Notes under the pieces: model-generated
Database searches by the model: none
What the model saw: the letters and a program-made list of their open reading frames with translations, nothing else
What the model was told of the DNA's origin: nothing
Part shown: in pieces, positions 23,386-31,456 of the stretch
Numbering within the stretch: position 1 is the stretch's first letter
How the letters are laid out: the number at the start of each line of letters is the position of its first letter
Assembly (NCBI GenBank): GCA_032027205.1
Contig: JAVSMN010000001.1
Location: 2,917,418-2,981,417, forward strand
DNA length: 64,000 nt
Source of the DNA: Zeimonas sp032027205
GTDB taxonomy: Bacteria > Pseudomonadota > Gammaproteobacteria > Burkholderiales > Burkholderiaceae_E
Direction: 5' to 3'
Program-made: the position numbers and the translations under genes

Positions 23386-24335
23386 TGTGGAAGTCGGTCG
23401 CCGCGGTGCTCGTCGCCGTGCTGGTCGCGGCGCTCGCTGCGGCGTCCGCTCTCGGGGAGAAGGGCGACGAAGAAAGGGAGAAGGGGACCGAGCCACCCGT
23501 CCATAGCCGGGGCTCGTCCCCTTCTCTCTCCTTGTCCGACGACGCGGGTCGAACGATAAGACTCTCCCGCGCACCACAGCGGATCGTCTCGCTCGCTCCG
23601 CATGCCACCGAGTTGTTGTTCGCGGTGGGTGCCGGTGCGCGCGTCGTCGCCGTCGATCGCAACAGCGACGAGCCGCCCGCGGCGCGCGCGCTGCCGAAGC
23701 TCTCGTCGTTTCCGCAGCCGGACGTCGAGGCGCTGCTCGCGCTGCGGCCCGACCTCGTCGTCGCCTGGGGTCCTGGCGTTTCGCCGGCGCAGCTCGAGCG
23801 CCTCGAATCGCTCGGCATCCCGGTGTTCGTCTCGCAGCCGCATACGCTCGACGACGTCGCATCGACGCTGCGTCGCTTCGCGCTGCTCGCGCCCGATCCG
23901 TCGATCGGCAAGGCGCTCGCAGACGCCTTCGCCGCGCGGCTCGCGTCGATCCGTTCGCGATACTCGAGGCTGCGCCCGGTGCGCGTGTTCGTGCAGATCT
24001 GGTCGTCGCCGCTGATCACCGTCTCCGACGAAGGTCCGATCGGCGATGCCGTGCGCAGTTGTGGCGGCGTCAACGTATTCGGCGACGTGAATGTCGCCGC
24101 GCCGCAGCCCGACGCCGAGGCGGTGCTCGCGCGCCGCCCCGACCTGATCGTCGCCACCGATCCTTCGCCTTCGCCGCGCCGCTGGATCGGCTACGGACTG
24201 CTCTCTCCGCAGGGCCCGGCGCACTTCGTCGCCTTCGACGCATCGACTTTCGAGCGTCCCGGTCCGCGTTCGATCGACGCGCTCGACAGCCTGTGTGCCG
24301 AGATCGACGCGGTGCGCCGGTCCATGCCCCGATAG
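23385..24335 (+). CDS. btuF: Periplasmic cobalamin-binding protein, BtuF-like
   Basis: A 316-aa ABC-type substrate-binding protein of the BtuF/FhuD class. A signal peptide (residues 1-23) leads to a linker and then QRIVSLAPHATELLFAVG, the hallmark start of BtuF, with VAWGPGVSPAQLERLESLGIPVF and GGVNVFGDV further on. It overlaps btuB by one base and so lies in the riboswitch-controlled transcript. The linker at about residues 31-48 is encoded by a near-perfect inverted repeat (23475-23528), unlike any BtuF. No btuC or btuD permease or ATPase gene is present in the window, so the transporter partner must be elsewhere. Confidence 0.85.
   Translation: MWKSVAAVLVAVLVAALAAASALGEKGDEEREKGTEPPVHSRGSSPSLSLSDDAGRTIRLSRAPQRIVSLAPHATELLFAVGAGARVVAVDRNSDEPPAARALPKLSSFPQPDVEALLALRPDLVVAWGPGVSPAQLERLESLGIPVFVSQPHTLDDVASTLRRFALLAPDPSIGKALADAFAARLASIRSRYSRLRPVRVFVQIWSSPLITVSDEGPIGDAVRSCGGVNVFGDVNVAAPQPDAEAVLARRPDLIVATDPSPSPRRWIGYGLLSPQGPAHFVAFDASTFERPGPRSIDALDSLCAEIDAVRRSMPR
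23475..23528. repeat. Inverted repeat inside btuF
   Basis: The left arm (23475-23494) contains GGGAGAAGGGGACCGAGCC and the right arm (23511-23528) reads GGCTCGTCCCCTTCTCTC. The arms differ by one bulge and one mismatch around a 16-base loop. The repeat keeps the btuF frame open. A weaker copy of the left arm (GGGGAGAAGGGCGACGA) lies just before it at 23455-23471. Confidence 0.75.
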
Positions 24336-24399
24336 CCTTTGCTACCATCGCCCCGGCGCCCGGCGCGCCCCACAAAAACACGCCCAGGAGGCTCCGCGA

Positions 24400-25023
24400 A
24401 TGCCCGTCGTTGCCGTCGTCAACCCGAAGGGAGGCGTCGGGAAGACGACCCTCGCCACGAACCTCGCCGGCTATTTTGCGTCGCAGGCGCGTGCCACGAT
24501 GCTGGGCGACTTCGATGCGCAGCAGTCCGCGCGCCACTGGCTCGGGCTGCGTCCCGCGCAGGCGGCGTCGATCGGCACCTGGGACATCGACGACGGCGTC
24601 GCGCGCCCGCCGCGCGGCGTCACGCACGTCGTGCTCGACACCCCGGCGCAGCTCGACGGGCGTCGTCTCGCCGACGTCGTGCGCGTTGCCGATCGTATCG
24701 TCGTCCCGCTGCAGCCGTCGATGTTCGACGCGATCGCCACCAGCCGCTTCCTCGCCGATCTGCGCGCGGGTTTTCCGAAGACGCGCCGCTTCGAGCAGAC
24801 GGTGAGCCTGGTCGGCATGCGCGTCGATCCGCGCACGCGCGCGGCCGAACAGCTCGCCCGATTCGTCGCCGGGCTGGGCCTGCCGGTGTCGGGCTATCTG
24901 CGCGACACACAGAACTACGTGCATCTGGCCGCGCACGGGCTCACGCTGTTCGACGTCGCGCCGCAGCGCGTCGAGCGCGATCGCGCCACCTGGGAGCCGT
25001 TGCTGCATTGGCTCGAGAGCTGA
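24400..25023 (+). CDS. ParA/MinD-like ATPase (second orphan)
   Basis: A 207-aa ATPase with NPKGGVGKTTLATNLAG at residues 8-24 (deviant Walker A), GDFDAQQSARHW as the A' motif, and VLDTPAQLDG as Walker B. AGGAGG precedes the ATG at 24400 by 8 bases. The protein is short, like the ParA-like positioning ATPases (McdA, ParC, VirC1 type) that work without a classical ParB. The next two genes, a TldD/TldE pair, overlap or abut it, so the three form one operon, but no functional link is known to me. The cargo is unknown. Confidence 0.85.
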   Translation: MPVVAVVNPKGGVGKTTLATNLAGYFASQARATMLGDFDAQQSARHWLGLRPAQAASIGTWDIDDGVARPPRGVTHVVLDTPAQLDGRRLADVVRVADRIVVPLQPSMFDAIATSRFLADLRAGFPKTRRFEQTVSLVGMRVDPRTRAAEQLARFVAGLGLPVSGYLRDTQNYVHLAAHGLTLFDVAPQRVERDRATWEPLLHWLES

Positions 25024-26495
25024 GCGTCTCCGCTCCGCAGGACCGGATCCCGTTTCCGCGCCCGCCGCAGCCGGGCGCCCGCGTCTCGCTGCGCGTCGTC
25101 GAGGCGAGCAGCGAATCGCTCGCCGTCGTGCGCGGCGTGCTGCAGCCGCCGGCGCTGGCAACCGATCGCGGCGCGATGGTTACCGTGCGTATCGACGGCG
25201 AAGCCGGCTATTGCGCCACGGCCGACCTGTCGGCGCGCGGCCTGCGCGAGGCGGCCGAGCGCGCCGCGCAGTGGGCGCGCGCGGCGAGGGGCAGGGGATT
25301 GTCGCTGGCCGGCGACGCCTGGCCCGACGCTGCCGAGCGCGACACGTCGTGCTTGCGCTACGAGAGTCCGAACGAAGAGCCGCTCGCGCAGCGCGACGTG
25401 CTCGTTGCGCTGTTGCAGGACGAGGCGGCCGCAATGCGACGCGATGCGCGGATCGTGCACTGGGCGGCGACGCTCGATGCGAGCCTCGTGTCGCAGCGCC
25501 TGTGGATCGACGGCGAAGCGGTGTCGCAGCAGACGATGCGCTACGTCGTGCCGAACCTCGAGGCGACGGCGGCACACGACGGGCGCGCGCAGACGAGAAC
25601 GCTGGCCGGACAGTACAACGGCTTCTGCCGGCAGGGCGGCGAGGAGGCGTTGCGCGATTCGGGGTTTGTCGGCGGCGGGGCGCGCGTCGCCGACGAGGCG
25701 ATCGCACTGCTGCTCGCGCCGAACTGCCCGAGCGGCGTGCGCGACCTGCTGCTGTCGCCCGACCAGATGATGCTGCAGATCCACGAGTCGATCGGCCACC
25801 CGCTCGAACTCGACCGCATCCTCGGCGACGAGCGCAACTTCGCCGGCACGAGCTTTGTCACGCCGCAGATGTTCGGCAGCTACCGCTACGGCTCGCCGCT
25901 GCTGAACGTGAGTTTCGACCCAGCCGTCGTCGGCCAGTTCGCCAGCTATGCGGCCGACGACGACGGCGAAGTCGCGCGTCGCGTGATGCTGATCGAGAAC
26001 GGCATCCTGCAGCGCGCGTTGGGCGGAGCGCTGTCGCGTGCACGGGCGCGCGCGCGCGGAATCGCCATCGAGGGCGCGGCGAGTTCGCGCGCGAGCGGCT
26101 GGCACCGCGCGCCGATCGACCGGATGGCGAACCTGAACGTCGAACCGGGCGACGCGAGCTTCGCTTCGATGGTCGCGTCCACCGAGCGCGGAATCTGGAT
26201 GCGCACCAATGCGTCGTGGTCGATCGACGATGCGCGCAACAAGTTCCAGTTCGGCTGCGAATGGGGCAGGCTGATCGAGAACGGCCGCCTGACGCAGGTC
26301 GTGCGCAATCCGAACTACCGCGGCGTCTCGGCGACGTTCTGGCGCAGCCTCGCGGCCGTCGGCGCGCGCGAGACGATCCAGGTGCTCGGCACGCCGTTCT
26401 GCGGCAAGGGCGAGCCCGGTCAGATCGTTCGCGTCGGTCACGCCTCGCCCGCGTGCCTGTTCCGCGACGTCGACGTGTTCGGAGGCGAGGGGTGA
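25008..26495 (+). CDS. tldD: TldD-family metalloprotease subunit
   Basis: A 495-aa protein with the zinc-binding motif HESIGH (followed by PLELDRI), the TldD signature with a downstream Cys (CGKGEPGQIVRVGH) near the C-terminus. TldD pairs with TldE/PmbA, and the heterodimer cuts unfolded peptides, including microcin B17 precursor and CcdA in E. coli. The start is uncertain: a TTG at 25008 inside the preceding ATPase gene gives MARELSVSAPQ, and no ATG lies nearby. Its stop overlaps the next start (GTGA). Several residues around the metal site (HESIGHP rather than HEAxGHG) set it apart from E. coli TldD. Confidence 0.82.
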   Translation: MARELSVSAPQDRIPFPRPPQPGARVSLRVVEASSESLAVVRGVLQPPALATDRGAMVTVRIDGEAGYCATADLSARGLREAAERAAQWARAARGRGLSLAGDAWPDAAERDTSCLRYESPNEEPLAQRDVLVALLQDEAAAMRRDARIVHWAATLDASLVSQRLWIDGEAVSQQTMRYVVPNLEATAAHDGRAQTRTLAGQYNGFCRQGGEEALRDSGFVGGGARVADEAIALLLAPNCPSGVRDLLLSPDQMMLQIHESIGHPLELDRILGDERNFAGTSFVTPQMFGSYRYGSPLLNVSFDPAVVGQFASYAADDDGEVARRVMLIENGILQRALGGALSRARARARGIAIEGAASSRASGWHRAPIDRMANLNVEPGDASFASMVASTERGIWMRTNASWSIDDARNKFQFGCEWGRLIENGRLTQVVRNPNYRGVSATFWRSLAAVGARETIQVLGTPFCGKGEPGQIVRVGHASPACLFRDVDVFGGEG

Positions 26496-27823
26496 GCGGC
26501 GCGGATTTCGGCGCGCTGTTCGATGCGGTCGGCGCCGCAGTGGATCGGCACGCGCGCGCCGGCGAAGCGGTATTCGCGTACCTGCGCGCCGAGCGCAGCG
26601 ATTTCGTGCGCGTGAACGCGGCGCGCGTGCGCCAGGCGGGAACCATCGAACGGGCGGTGCTGTCGATCCGCATGTTTCGCGAAGGGCGCCAGGCGCAGAT
26701 GCGCTGCACGCTCGCCGCGCCGCGCGGCACCGGGGCGCGCGTGCGCGAGGCGCTGGCGGCGTTGCGTCGCGCGATCGAACCGCTGCCGATCGATCCCTTC
26801 GCGTCCTTCGAGTACGAGCCCGGGCGCAGCGAGCGCGTCGCGCGCGAGGCCGCGCCCGGGCCGGACGAGGTCGTCGCCGCGATCGTCGATGCCGCCGCCG
26901 ACGCTGACCTGGTCGGCCTGTACGCCGGCGGCGTCGTCGCGCGCGCGCTCGCCAGCAATCTCGGGCATCGCCACTATCACGAAGCGCCGTCTGCCAGCTT
27001 CGACTTCTCGCTCCACTACGCCGCAGGCCAGGCGAGCAAGCACACGTGGAGTGCGCCGCGCTGGGAAGCCGCGGCATTGCGCTCGGCGATCGCAGGAGCG
27101 CGCGAGCAGGCGCGAATCCTCGCGCGCCCGGCGATGCGCATCGAGCCCGGCGCGCATCGCGCGCTGCTTGCCCCTGCGGCGCTCGCCGACCTCGTCTCGC
27201 TGCTCGGTTGGGGCGGGTTTTCGGAGCGCGCGTTCCGCAGCGGGCAATCGCCGCTCGCACGAGCCCAGCGCGCAGAGGCGCGTTTCGATGCTTCGTTCGC
27301 GATCGTCGACGATCTCGATGCGCTCGACGTGCCGCGCTTCCAGTCGGAGGGCTTCGTTCGTCCCGCTCGCAGCGTTCTGATCGAAGACGGGCGACCGGCG
27401 CAACGTCTCGTGTCGCCGCGCAGCGCGCTCGAGTTCGGCGTGGTCGGTAACGGCGCCGACGACGAACGTCCGAGCGCGCCGTGCGTCGGCCCGGGCCATC
27501 TGGACGAGGCTCATCTGCTCGATGCGCTCGGCACCGGCATCGTGATCCCGAACCTGTGGTACCTGAACTGGTCCGATCGCCAGGCGTGCCGCGCGACCGG
27601 AATGACGCGCTTCGCGACGCTGTGGGTCGAGAACGGCGTGGCGGTCGCGCCGGTTGCGCCGATGCGTTTCGACGACAGCCTCTATCGGCTGTTCGGCGCG
27701 GGGCTGCTGGGATTGGGTGCGCGCGTCGAGTCGATTCCGCACGCGGAAACCTGGGACGGGCGCGAGCCCGGCGGCGTGCGCGCGCCGTGGGCGCTGGTCG
27801 ACGCGCTGCGCTTCACGTTGTAG
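26492..27823 (+). CDS. TldE/PmbA-like partner subunit
   Basis: A 443-aa protein starting from a GTG at 26492 that overlaps the tldD-like stop by four bases. It is a PmbA/TldE homologue by its C-terminal half (GTGIVIPNLWYLNWSD, then MTRFATLWVENGVAVAPV, with a final MRFDDSLYRLF). It lacks the HExxxH metal site, as expected for the non-catalytic half of the pair. The N-terminal half holds RVNAARVRQAGTIERAVLSI, a typical strand region. It shares an operon with the ATPase and TldD genes. Confidence 0.78.
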   Translation: MSGADFGALFDAVGAAVDRHARAGEAVFAYLRAERSDFVRVNAARVRQAGTIERAVLSIRMFREGRQAQMRCTLAAPRGTGARVREALAALRRAIEPLPIDPFASFEYEPGRSERVAREAAPGPDEVVAAIVDAAADADLVGLYAGGVVARALASNLGHRHYHEAPSASFDFSLHYAAGQASKHTWSAPRWEAAALRSAIAGAREQARILARPAMRIEPGAHRALLAPAALADLVSLLGWGGFSERAFRSGQSPLARAQRAEARFDASFAIVDDLDALDVPRFQSEGFVRPARSVLIEDGRPAQRLVSPRSALEFGVVGNGADDERPSAPCVGPGHLDEAHLLDALGTGIVIPNLWYLNWSDRQACRATGMTRFATLWVENGVAVAPVAPMRFDDSLYRLFGAGLLGLGARVESIPHAETWDGREPGGVRAPWALVDALRFTL

Positions 27824-27847
27824 GGCCGCTCGGCGCGAGCGGGTCGC

Positions 27848-28297
27848 TCAGCGCGCGGGCTTGTCGGGCTGCTGCGACGACGTGCGCGGATCGGTGACGA
27901 AACCGATGCGCTCGATGCCGGCGCGCTGGGCGCTCGAGATGACGTCGGCGATGCGCTCGTAGCGCGTCGAGCGCTCGGCGCGCAGATGCAGTTCGGGTTG
28001 CGGCTTCGACGACGCGGCCTGCGCGAGCCTCGCATCGAGGGCGGCGAGGCCGTCGAGCGCCTCGTCGTTCCAGTGCACGACACCCGCTGCATCGATCGAT
28101 ACGCGGATCGTCTCGGGCTTCTCGGCCGTGACCGGCGCCTGCACGTCGGGCAGGTCCACGCGCAGCGCGTGCGTGAGCAGCGGCGCGGTGATGATGAAGA
28201 CGACCAGCAGCACGAGCATCACGTCGACCAGCGGCGTGGTGTTGATCTCCGCCATCGGCTGCGGCTGGTTGCCCGGGTCGAATCCGCCGAAGGACAT
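27848..28297 (-). CDS. exbD: Biopolymer transport protein ExbD
   Basis: A 149-aa inner-membrane protein with MAEINTTPLVDVMLVLLVVF, the ExbD/TolR start where the Asp in the membrane segment carries protons, followed by a periplasmic domain (LRVDLPDVQAP to the C-terminus). It starts 28 bases after exbB in the order tonB-exbB-exbD. The ExbBD motor uses proton flow to energise TonB for outer-membrane receptors such as the BtuB encoded here. The ATG at 28297 is preferred to upstream in-frame starts that add a non-conserved stretch. Confidence 0.92.
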   Translation of the reverse strand: MSFGGFDPGNQPQPMAEINTTPLVDVMLVLLVVFIITAPLLTHALRVDLPDVQAPVTAEKPETIRVSIDAAGVVHWNDEALDGLAALDARLAQAASSKPQPELHLRAERSTRYERIADVISSAQRAGIERIGFVTDPRTSSQQPDKPAR

Positions 28298-28325
28298 GGT
28301 GCGTTTCCTCGGTTCGCGGCGCGCG

Positions 28326-29063
28326 TCAGCGCACGACGGGCCCGACGGCGAGCGGCGCCGCGCCGCTGCGCAGCGCATCGCGCTGCTCGCGCAACCGGTG
28401 ACCGGTGGTGACGAGCGCGAGCAGGTCGTGCGCGAAGCCGTCGAGTTCGGCGAGCACGACGCGGTTGGCGCGTACGAAGGCGTTGTAGGCGAGCACGGCG
28501 GGAATGGCCACCGCCAGACCTGCTGCCGTCATCACCAGCGCTTCGCCGACCGGACCCGCCACGCGATCGATCATCACCTGCCCGCTCGATGCGATGCTCA
28601 GCAGCGCGTGGTAGATGCCCCAGACGGTGCCGAACAGCCCTACGAAGGGCGCGGTGCTGCCCACCGACGCGAGCAGCGCGAGTCCGCTCTCCAGGCGCGC
28701 CGACACCTGCGTGATCTCGCCGCGCAGCGCGCGCGTGACGAGCTCGTCGCGATCGATCGACGCGGCGAGCGAGTTGTCCGGCTGCATTGCGGCGGCTGCG
28801 CGCGCCTTGCGCGCCAGCGGAGCGAAGACGCGCTCGCGATCGGCGCTCTCGAGCGTGGCGAGCGCCTCGTCCATCGTGCGCGCGTTCCAGAACTGCTCGA
28901 GCGCCGCGTGCGCGCCGCGGCGCATCCGCCACGTGCTCCACGTCTTCGACAGGATGAAGTACCAGCTGACGATCGACATCGCCAGCAGCAGCCAGGCGAC
29001 CGAATGCGTGATCGCGTCGCCCGCCTGCCAGAAGTGCATCAGACCGAGTTCCTGTGCCTGCAT
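28326..29063 (-). CDS. exbB: Biopolymer transport protein ExbB (MotA/TolQ/ExbB family)
   Basis: A 245-aa membrane protein with three transmembrane segments: SVAWLLLAMSIVSWYFIL, then the conserved APFVGLFGTVWGIYHAL, then EALVMTAAGLAVAIPAVLAYN. The last two are the proton-channel helices. Five ExbB subunits surround an ExbD dimer. It lies between tonB (24 bases upstream) and exbD (28 bases downstream), a compact operon. It could in principle be TolQ, but the presence of tonB and the lack of other tol genes argue for ExbB. Confidence 0.9.
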   Translation of the reverse strand: MQAQELGLMHFWQAGDAITHSVAWLLLAMSIVSWYFILSKTWSTWRMRRGAHAALEQFWNARTMDEALATLESADRERVFAPLARKARAAAAMQPDNSLAASIDRDELVTRALRGEITQVSARLESGLALLASVGSTAPFVGLFGTVWGIYHALLSIASSGQVMIDRVAGPVGEALVMTAAGLAVAIPAVLAYNAFVRANRVVLAELDGFAHDLLALVTTGHRLREQRDALRSGAAPLAVGPVVR

Positions 29064-29087
29064 TCGCTTTTCCTTGCGCCTTTTCCT

Positions 29088-29969
29088 TCAGCCTTCGAGC
29101 CGGAACACCCAACGCCAGTCGTGATACCACGCCGCCACCGGACGACCGTCGACGGTGGCGGGATCGAAGCGCCAGCGCCGCACGGTGTCGATTGCCGTGC
29201 GGTCGAGCAGCGGCGAGCCGCTCGATTGTCGCAGGCGGACGTCGAGCACCGTGCCGTCGGCGCTGACGTGCACGTCCAGGCGCACCTCGCCCTGATCGCC
29301 CATCCGTCGCGCGGCGCCCGGGTAGGGTGGCGGCGTGTTGCCGCGCCAACTGGCGTCGACGCGAGGGGCCGTGCGGCGGGGGGTGGAGTCGGAGGAGGCG
29401 CTGGCGAGAGGGCGGGATGACGTGCCCGTGCTGGTCGCCGGGTTGGCGCTTGGCGAGGCTTCGGCGGAAGCGGCCGAGGACGTCGGAGCCGAGGGGACCG
29501 CCGGCGGCGTCGCTTCTGCTTCGGTCGACGAGGCGGCGCTGATCGATTGCGCAGTTTCCTCCCGTGCCGGCGGCTTTGGTTCCTCGGCCGCGGCCCTGGG
29601 CGGTGCGCGCGAGGCGGTTTCGCGCGCAGGGCGCCGGCGCGGCGGCGGCTCGTGCTTCGCGCTCGTCGGCGGTGCGACCTCGGTGCGTGCGTCGGCGGTG
29701 GGAGCAGGTAGCGCGCGGGGCGGTTCCGTGCGTGCTGGCGGCGTGGGAGGCGCTACGGGTGGCGCGGCGGGTGGCGGGGTGGGTGGCGCGACAGGAGGTG
29801 CCGCGGGCGGCGGCTCGATGCGAGGCGGGGGCGGTGCCTCGATCAGTGCCACTTCGATCGGCCGAACGCGTTGCGGCGAAGGCGCGCCGGCGAAACCGAG
29901 CACGCCGGCGATCACGGCTGCGTGCAGGGCCACCGCGCACGCTGCAGCCGCGAGCCTCGACAGGTCCAT
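29088..29969 (-). CDS. tonB: Energy transducer TonB
   Basis: A 293-aa protein anchored by an N-terminal segment (AAACAVALHAAVIAGVLGF), with a long Pro-rich spacer containing a tandem PPAAPPVAPPTPP-type repeat that spans the periplasm. The C-terminal TonB domain has PYPGAARRMGDQGEVRLDVH, then GSPLLDRTAIDTVRRW. It links the ExbBD motor to TonB boxes of outer-membrane receptors. A TATAAT on the minus strand ends only 7 bases before the ATG and no ribosome-binding site is visible, so the message may be leaderless. The divergent neighbour is a ChaN-like lipoprotein. Confidence 0.92.
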   Translation of the reverse strand: MDLSRLAAAACAVALHAAVIAGVLGFAGAPSPQRVRPIEVALIEAPPPPRIEPPPAAPPVAPPTPPPAAPPVAPPTPPARTEPPRALPAPTADARTEVAPPTSAKHEPPPRRRPARETASRAPPRAAAEEPKPPAREETAQSISAASSTEAEATPPAVPSAPTSSAASAEASPSANPATSTGTSSRPLASASSDSTPRRTAPRVDASWRGNTPPPYPGAARRMGDQGEVRLDVHVSADGTVLDVRLRQSSGSPLLDRTAIDTVRRWRFDPATVDGRPVAAWYHDWRWVFRLEG

Positions 29970-29976
29970 CGGCAGG

Positions 29977-29982
29977 ATTATA
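29977..29982 (-). promoter_or_regulatory. -10 element (TATAAT) for tonB
   Basis: A perfect TATAAT on the minus strand, 7 bases upstream of the tonB ATG. No clear -35 was found. Transcription would start at or within a base or two of the ATG. Confidence 0.45.
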
Positions 29983-30384
29983 GGAAAGCGCAGTCGCCTG
30001 CCTTGCGCTGTGAACGATCCGCCGGAGGTCCGGCGCCGCCGGTCCGGGGCGACGTCCGCGCGTCAGCCGGGTGGCGGCGGAGGCCGGCCATCGAATGCAC
30101 GAATTTCGCACGTTTCGGCGCGTGCCCGCGGCAGCACGGGTGGAAATGCGCGAAACACGAACGTACCGTCGCGCGTGAACCCGACCGCACGCGGGAACGC
30201 GCGGGATTCGCGCGATTCGGCCAGCGCCGGCGCGCGGTCGCGCAAGACGCACCGCGGCCGCTTCCTGTTCGTCGCTCCGCCGTTACTTGCCCGCGCTTCC
30301 CAGCGTACGGCTGCCGATTGCCCCCGCACCACGCGAATCGTGGTACCCCTGTCGTCGGTCAATCCGTTGCAATCGAGACGACGA
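29983..30384. other. Divergent intergenic region, tonB / ChaN-like gene
   Basis: About 400 bases between two divergent genes. It is very GC-rich, with open frames on both strands that show no family features. I see no clear Fur box, terminator or RNA gene here, although both flanking genes belong to families often regulated by iron. Confidence 0.4.
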
Positions 30385-31446
30385 ATGAACGCCAACGCTC
30401 ACGATCGGGTTGCACCGTGTACGGCGGGCTCGCGGCTGTTCTCGCCGATCCGGTGGCGCCGTGCGTTCCGCGGCGGGCACGCTGCCGCGCGCGTTCGATT
30501 CGCCTGCGCGCTGACGCTCGCCGCCGCGACCGGTGGTTGTGCAACACCGGGTGGATCCGCGCTCGGCTCGCCGCCGGGCGCACCCATGTCGTCGCAGATG
30601 CAGCCCGTCGCGCTGCCGGCCGCGGCAGCGGACGCCGACTTCCTCCTCCTCGGCGAACTGCACGACAACGTCACGCAGCACCGCCTGCGTCTGCAGTGGC
30701 TCGAGGCGCTCGCCGACCGGCACCCGTTCGCGCTCGCGCTCGAGCAGTTCGATGCCGATCGCCAGGATGCGCTCGACCGGGCGCGCGCGGAGGACACGCG
30801 CGAGGCGGCGAATCGGACCGGGGCGCCGGACCTCGCCGTGCGCGCGCGTCGCATCGCGCAGGCGGCAGGCTTCGACTTCCACGGCTGGGACTGGGATCTC
30901 TATCGCCCGGCGATCGAGCTGGCGTTGCGTCGCGGCCTCCCGCTGGTCGCAGCGAACCTGTCGCCGGCCGATACGACGCAGGTGGCCAGGGGAAGCGTGC
31001 CGCCTGCGCCGCCACCACCGGGATGGGGGACCGAACAGACCGAGGCGATGCGTGCGTCGATCCGGCAGGGACACTGCGACTTGCTCCCCGAGCGGGCGGT
31101 CGACGCGATGGCGCTCGCGCAGCGAACGCGCGACGCGCGCATCGCGCGCGCGCTCGTCGATGCGCGCGAGCGCACCGGGCTACCCGTCGTGCTGCTCGCG
31201 GGGAATGGCCATCTGCGCCGTGACATCGGCGTGCCGCTGCACCTGGCGGCGCTGCGCCCGCAGGCGCGCATCGTGTCGATCGCGATGCTCGAGCGCAACG
31301 CTCGGGGCGAAGAAGGTCGTGGTGTCGCCCCCGATCAGGAGTCCTTCGACCTGATCGTGCGCACCGCTGCGCAACCGCGCGAGGATCCTTGCGTGGCGCT
31401 GCGCGAACGGATGCAGCGGCGTTCGAGTTCCGCCGACAGCCGCTGA
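30385..31446 (+). CDS. ChaN-family lipoprotein
   Basis: A 353-aa protein with an N-terminal basic stretch, a hydrophobic segment (FACALTLAAATGGC) ending in a possible lipobox Cys near residue 52, and the ChaN domain marked by DADFLLLGELHDNVTQHRL and, later, VVLLAGNGHLRRDIGVPL. ChaN proteins bind heme and are linked to iron uptake. Its place beside tonB-exbB-exbD fits that. The lipobox is atypical, so export as a lipoprotein is an inference. A later start would shorten the unusually long N-terminus, but no good ribosome-binding site decides it. Confidence 0.75.
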   Translation: MNANAHDRVAPCTAGSRLFSPIRWRRAFRGGHAAARVRFACALTLAAATGGCATPGGSALGSPPGAPMSSQMQPVALPAAAADADFLLLGELHDNVTQHRLRLQWLEALADRHPFALALEQFDADRQDALDRARAEDTREAANRTGAPDLAVRARRIAQAAGFDFHGWDWDLYRPAIELALRRGLPLVAANLSPADTTQVARGSVPPAPPPPGWGTEQTEAMRASIRQGHCDLLPERAVDAMALAQRTRDARIARALVDARERTGLPVVLLAGNGHLRRDIGVPLHLAALRPQARIVSIAMLERNARGEEGRGVAPDQESFDLIVRTAAQPREDPCVALRERMQRRSSSADSR

Positions 31447-31456
31447 GGCGTGACCG

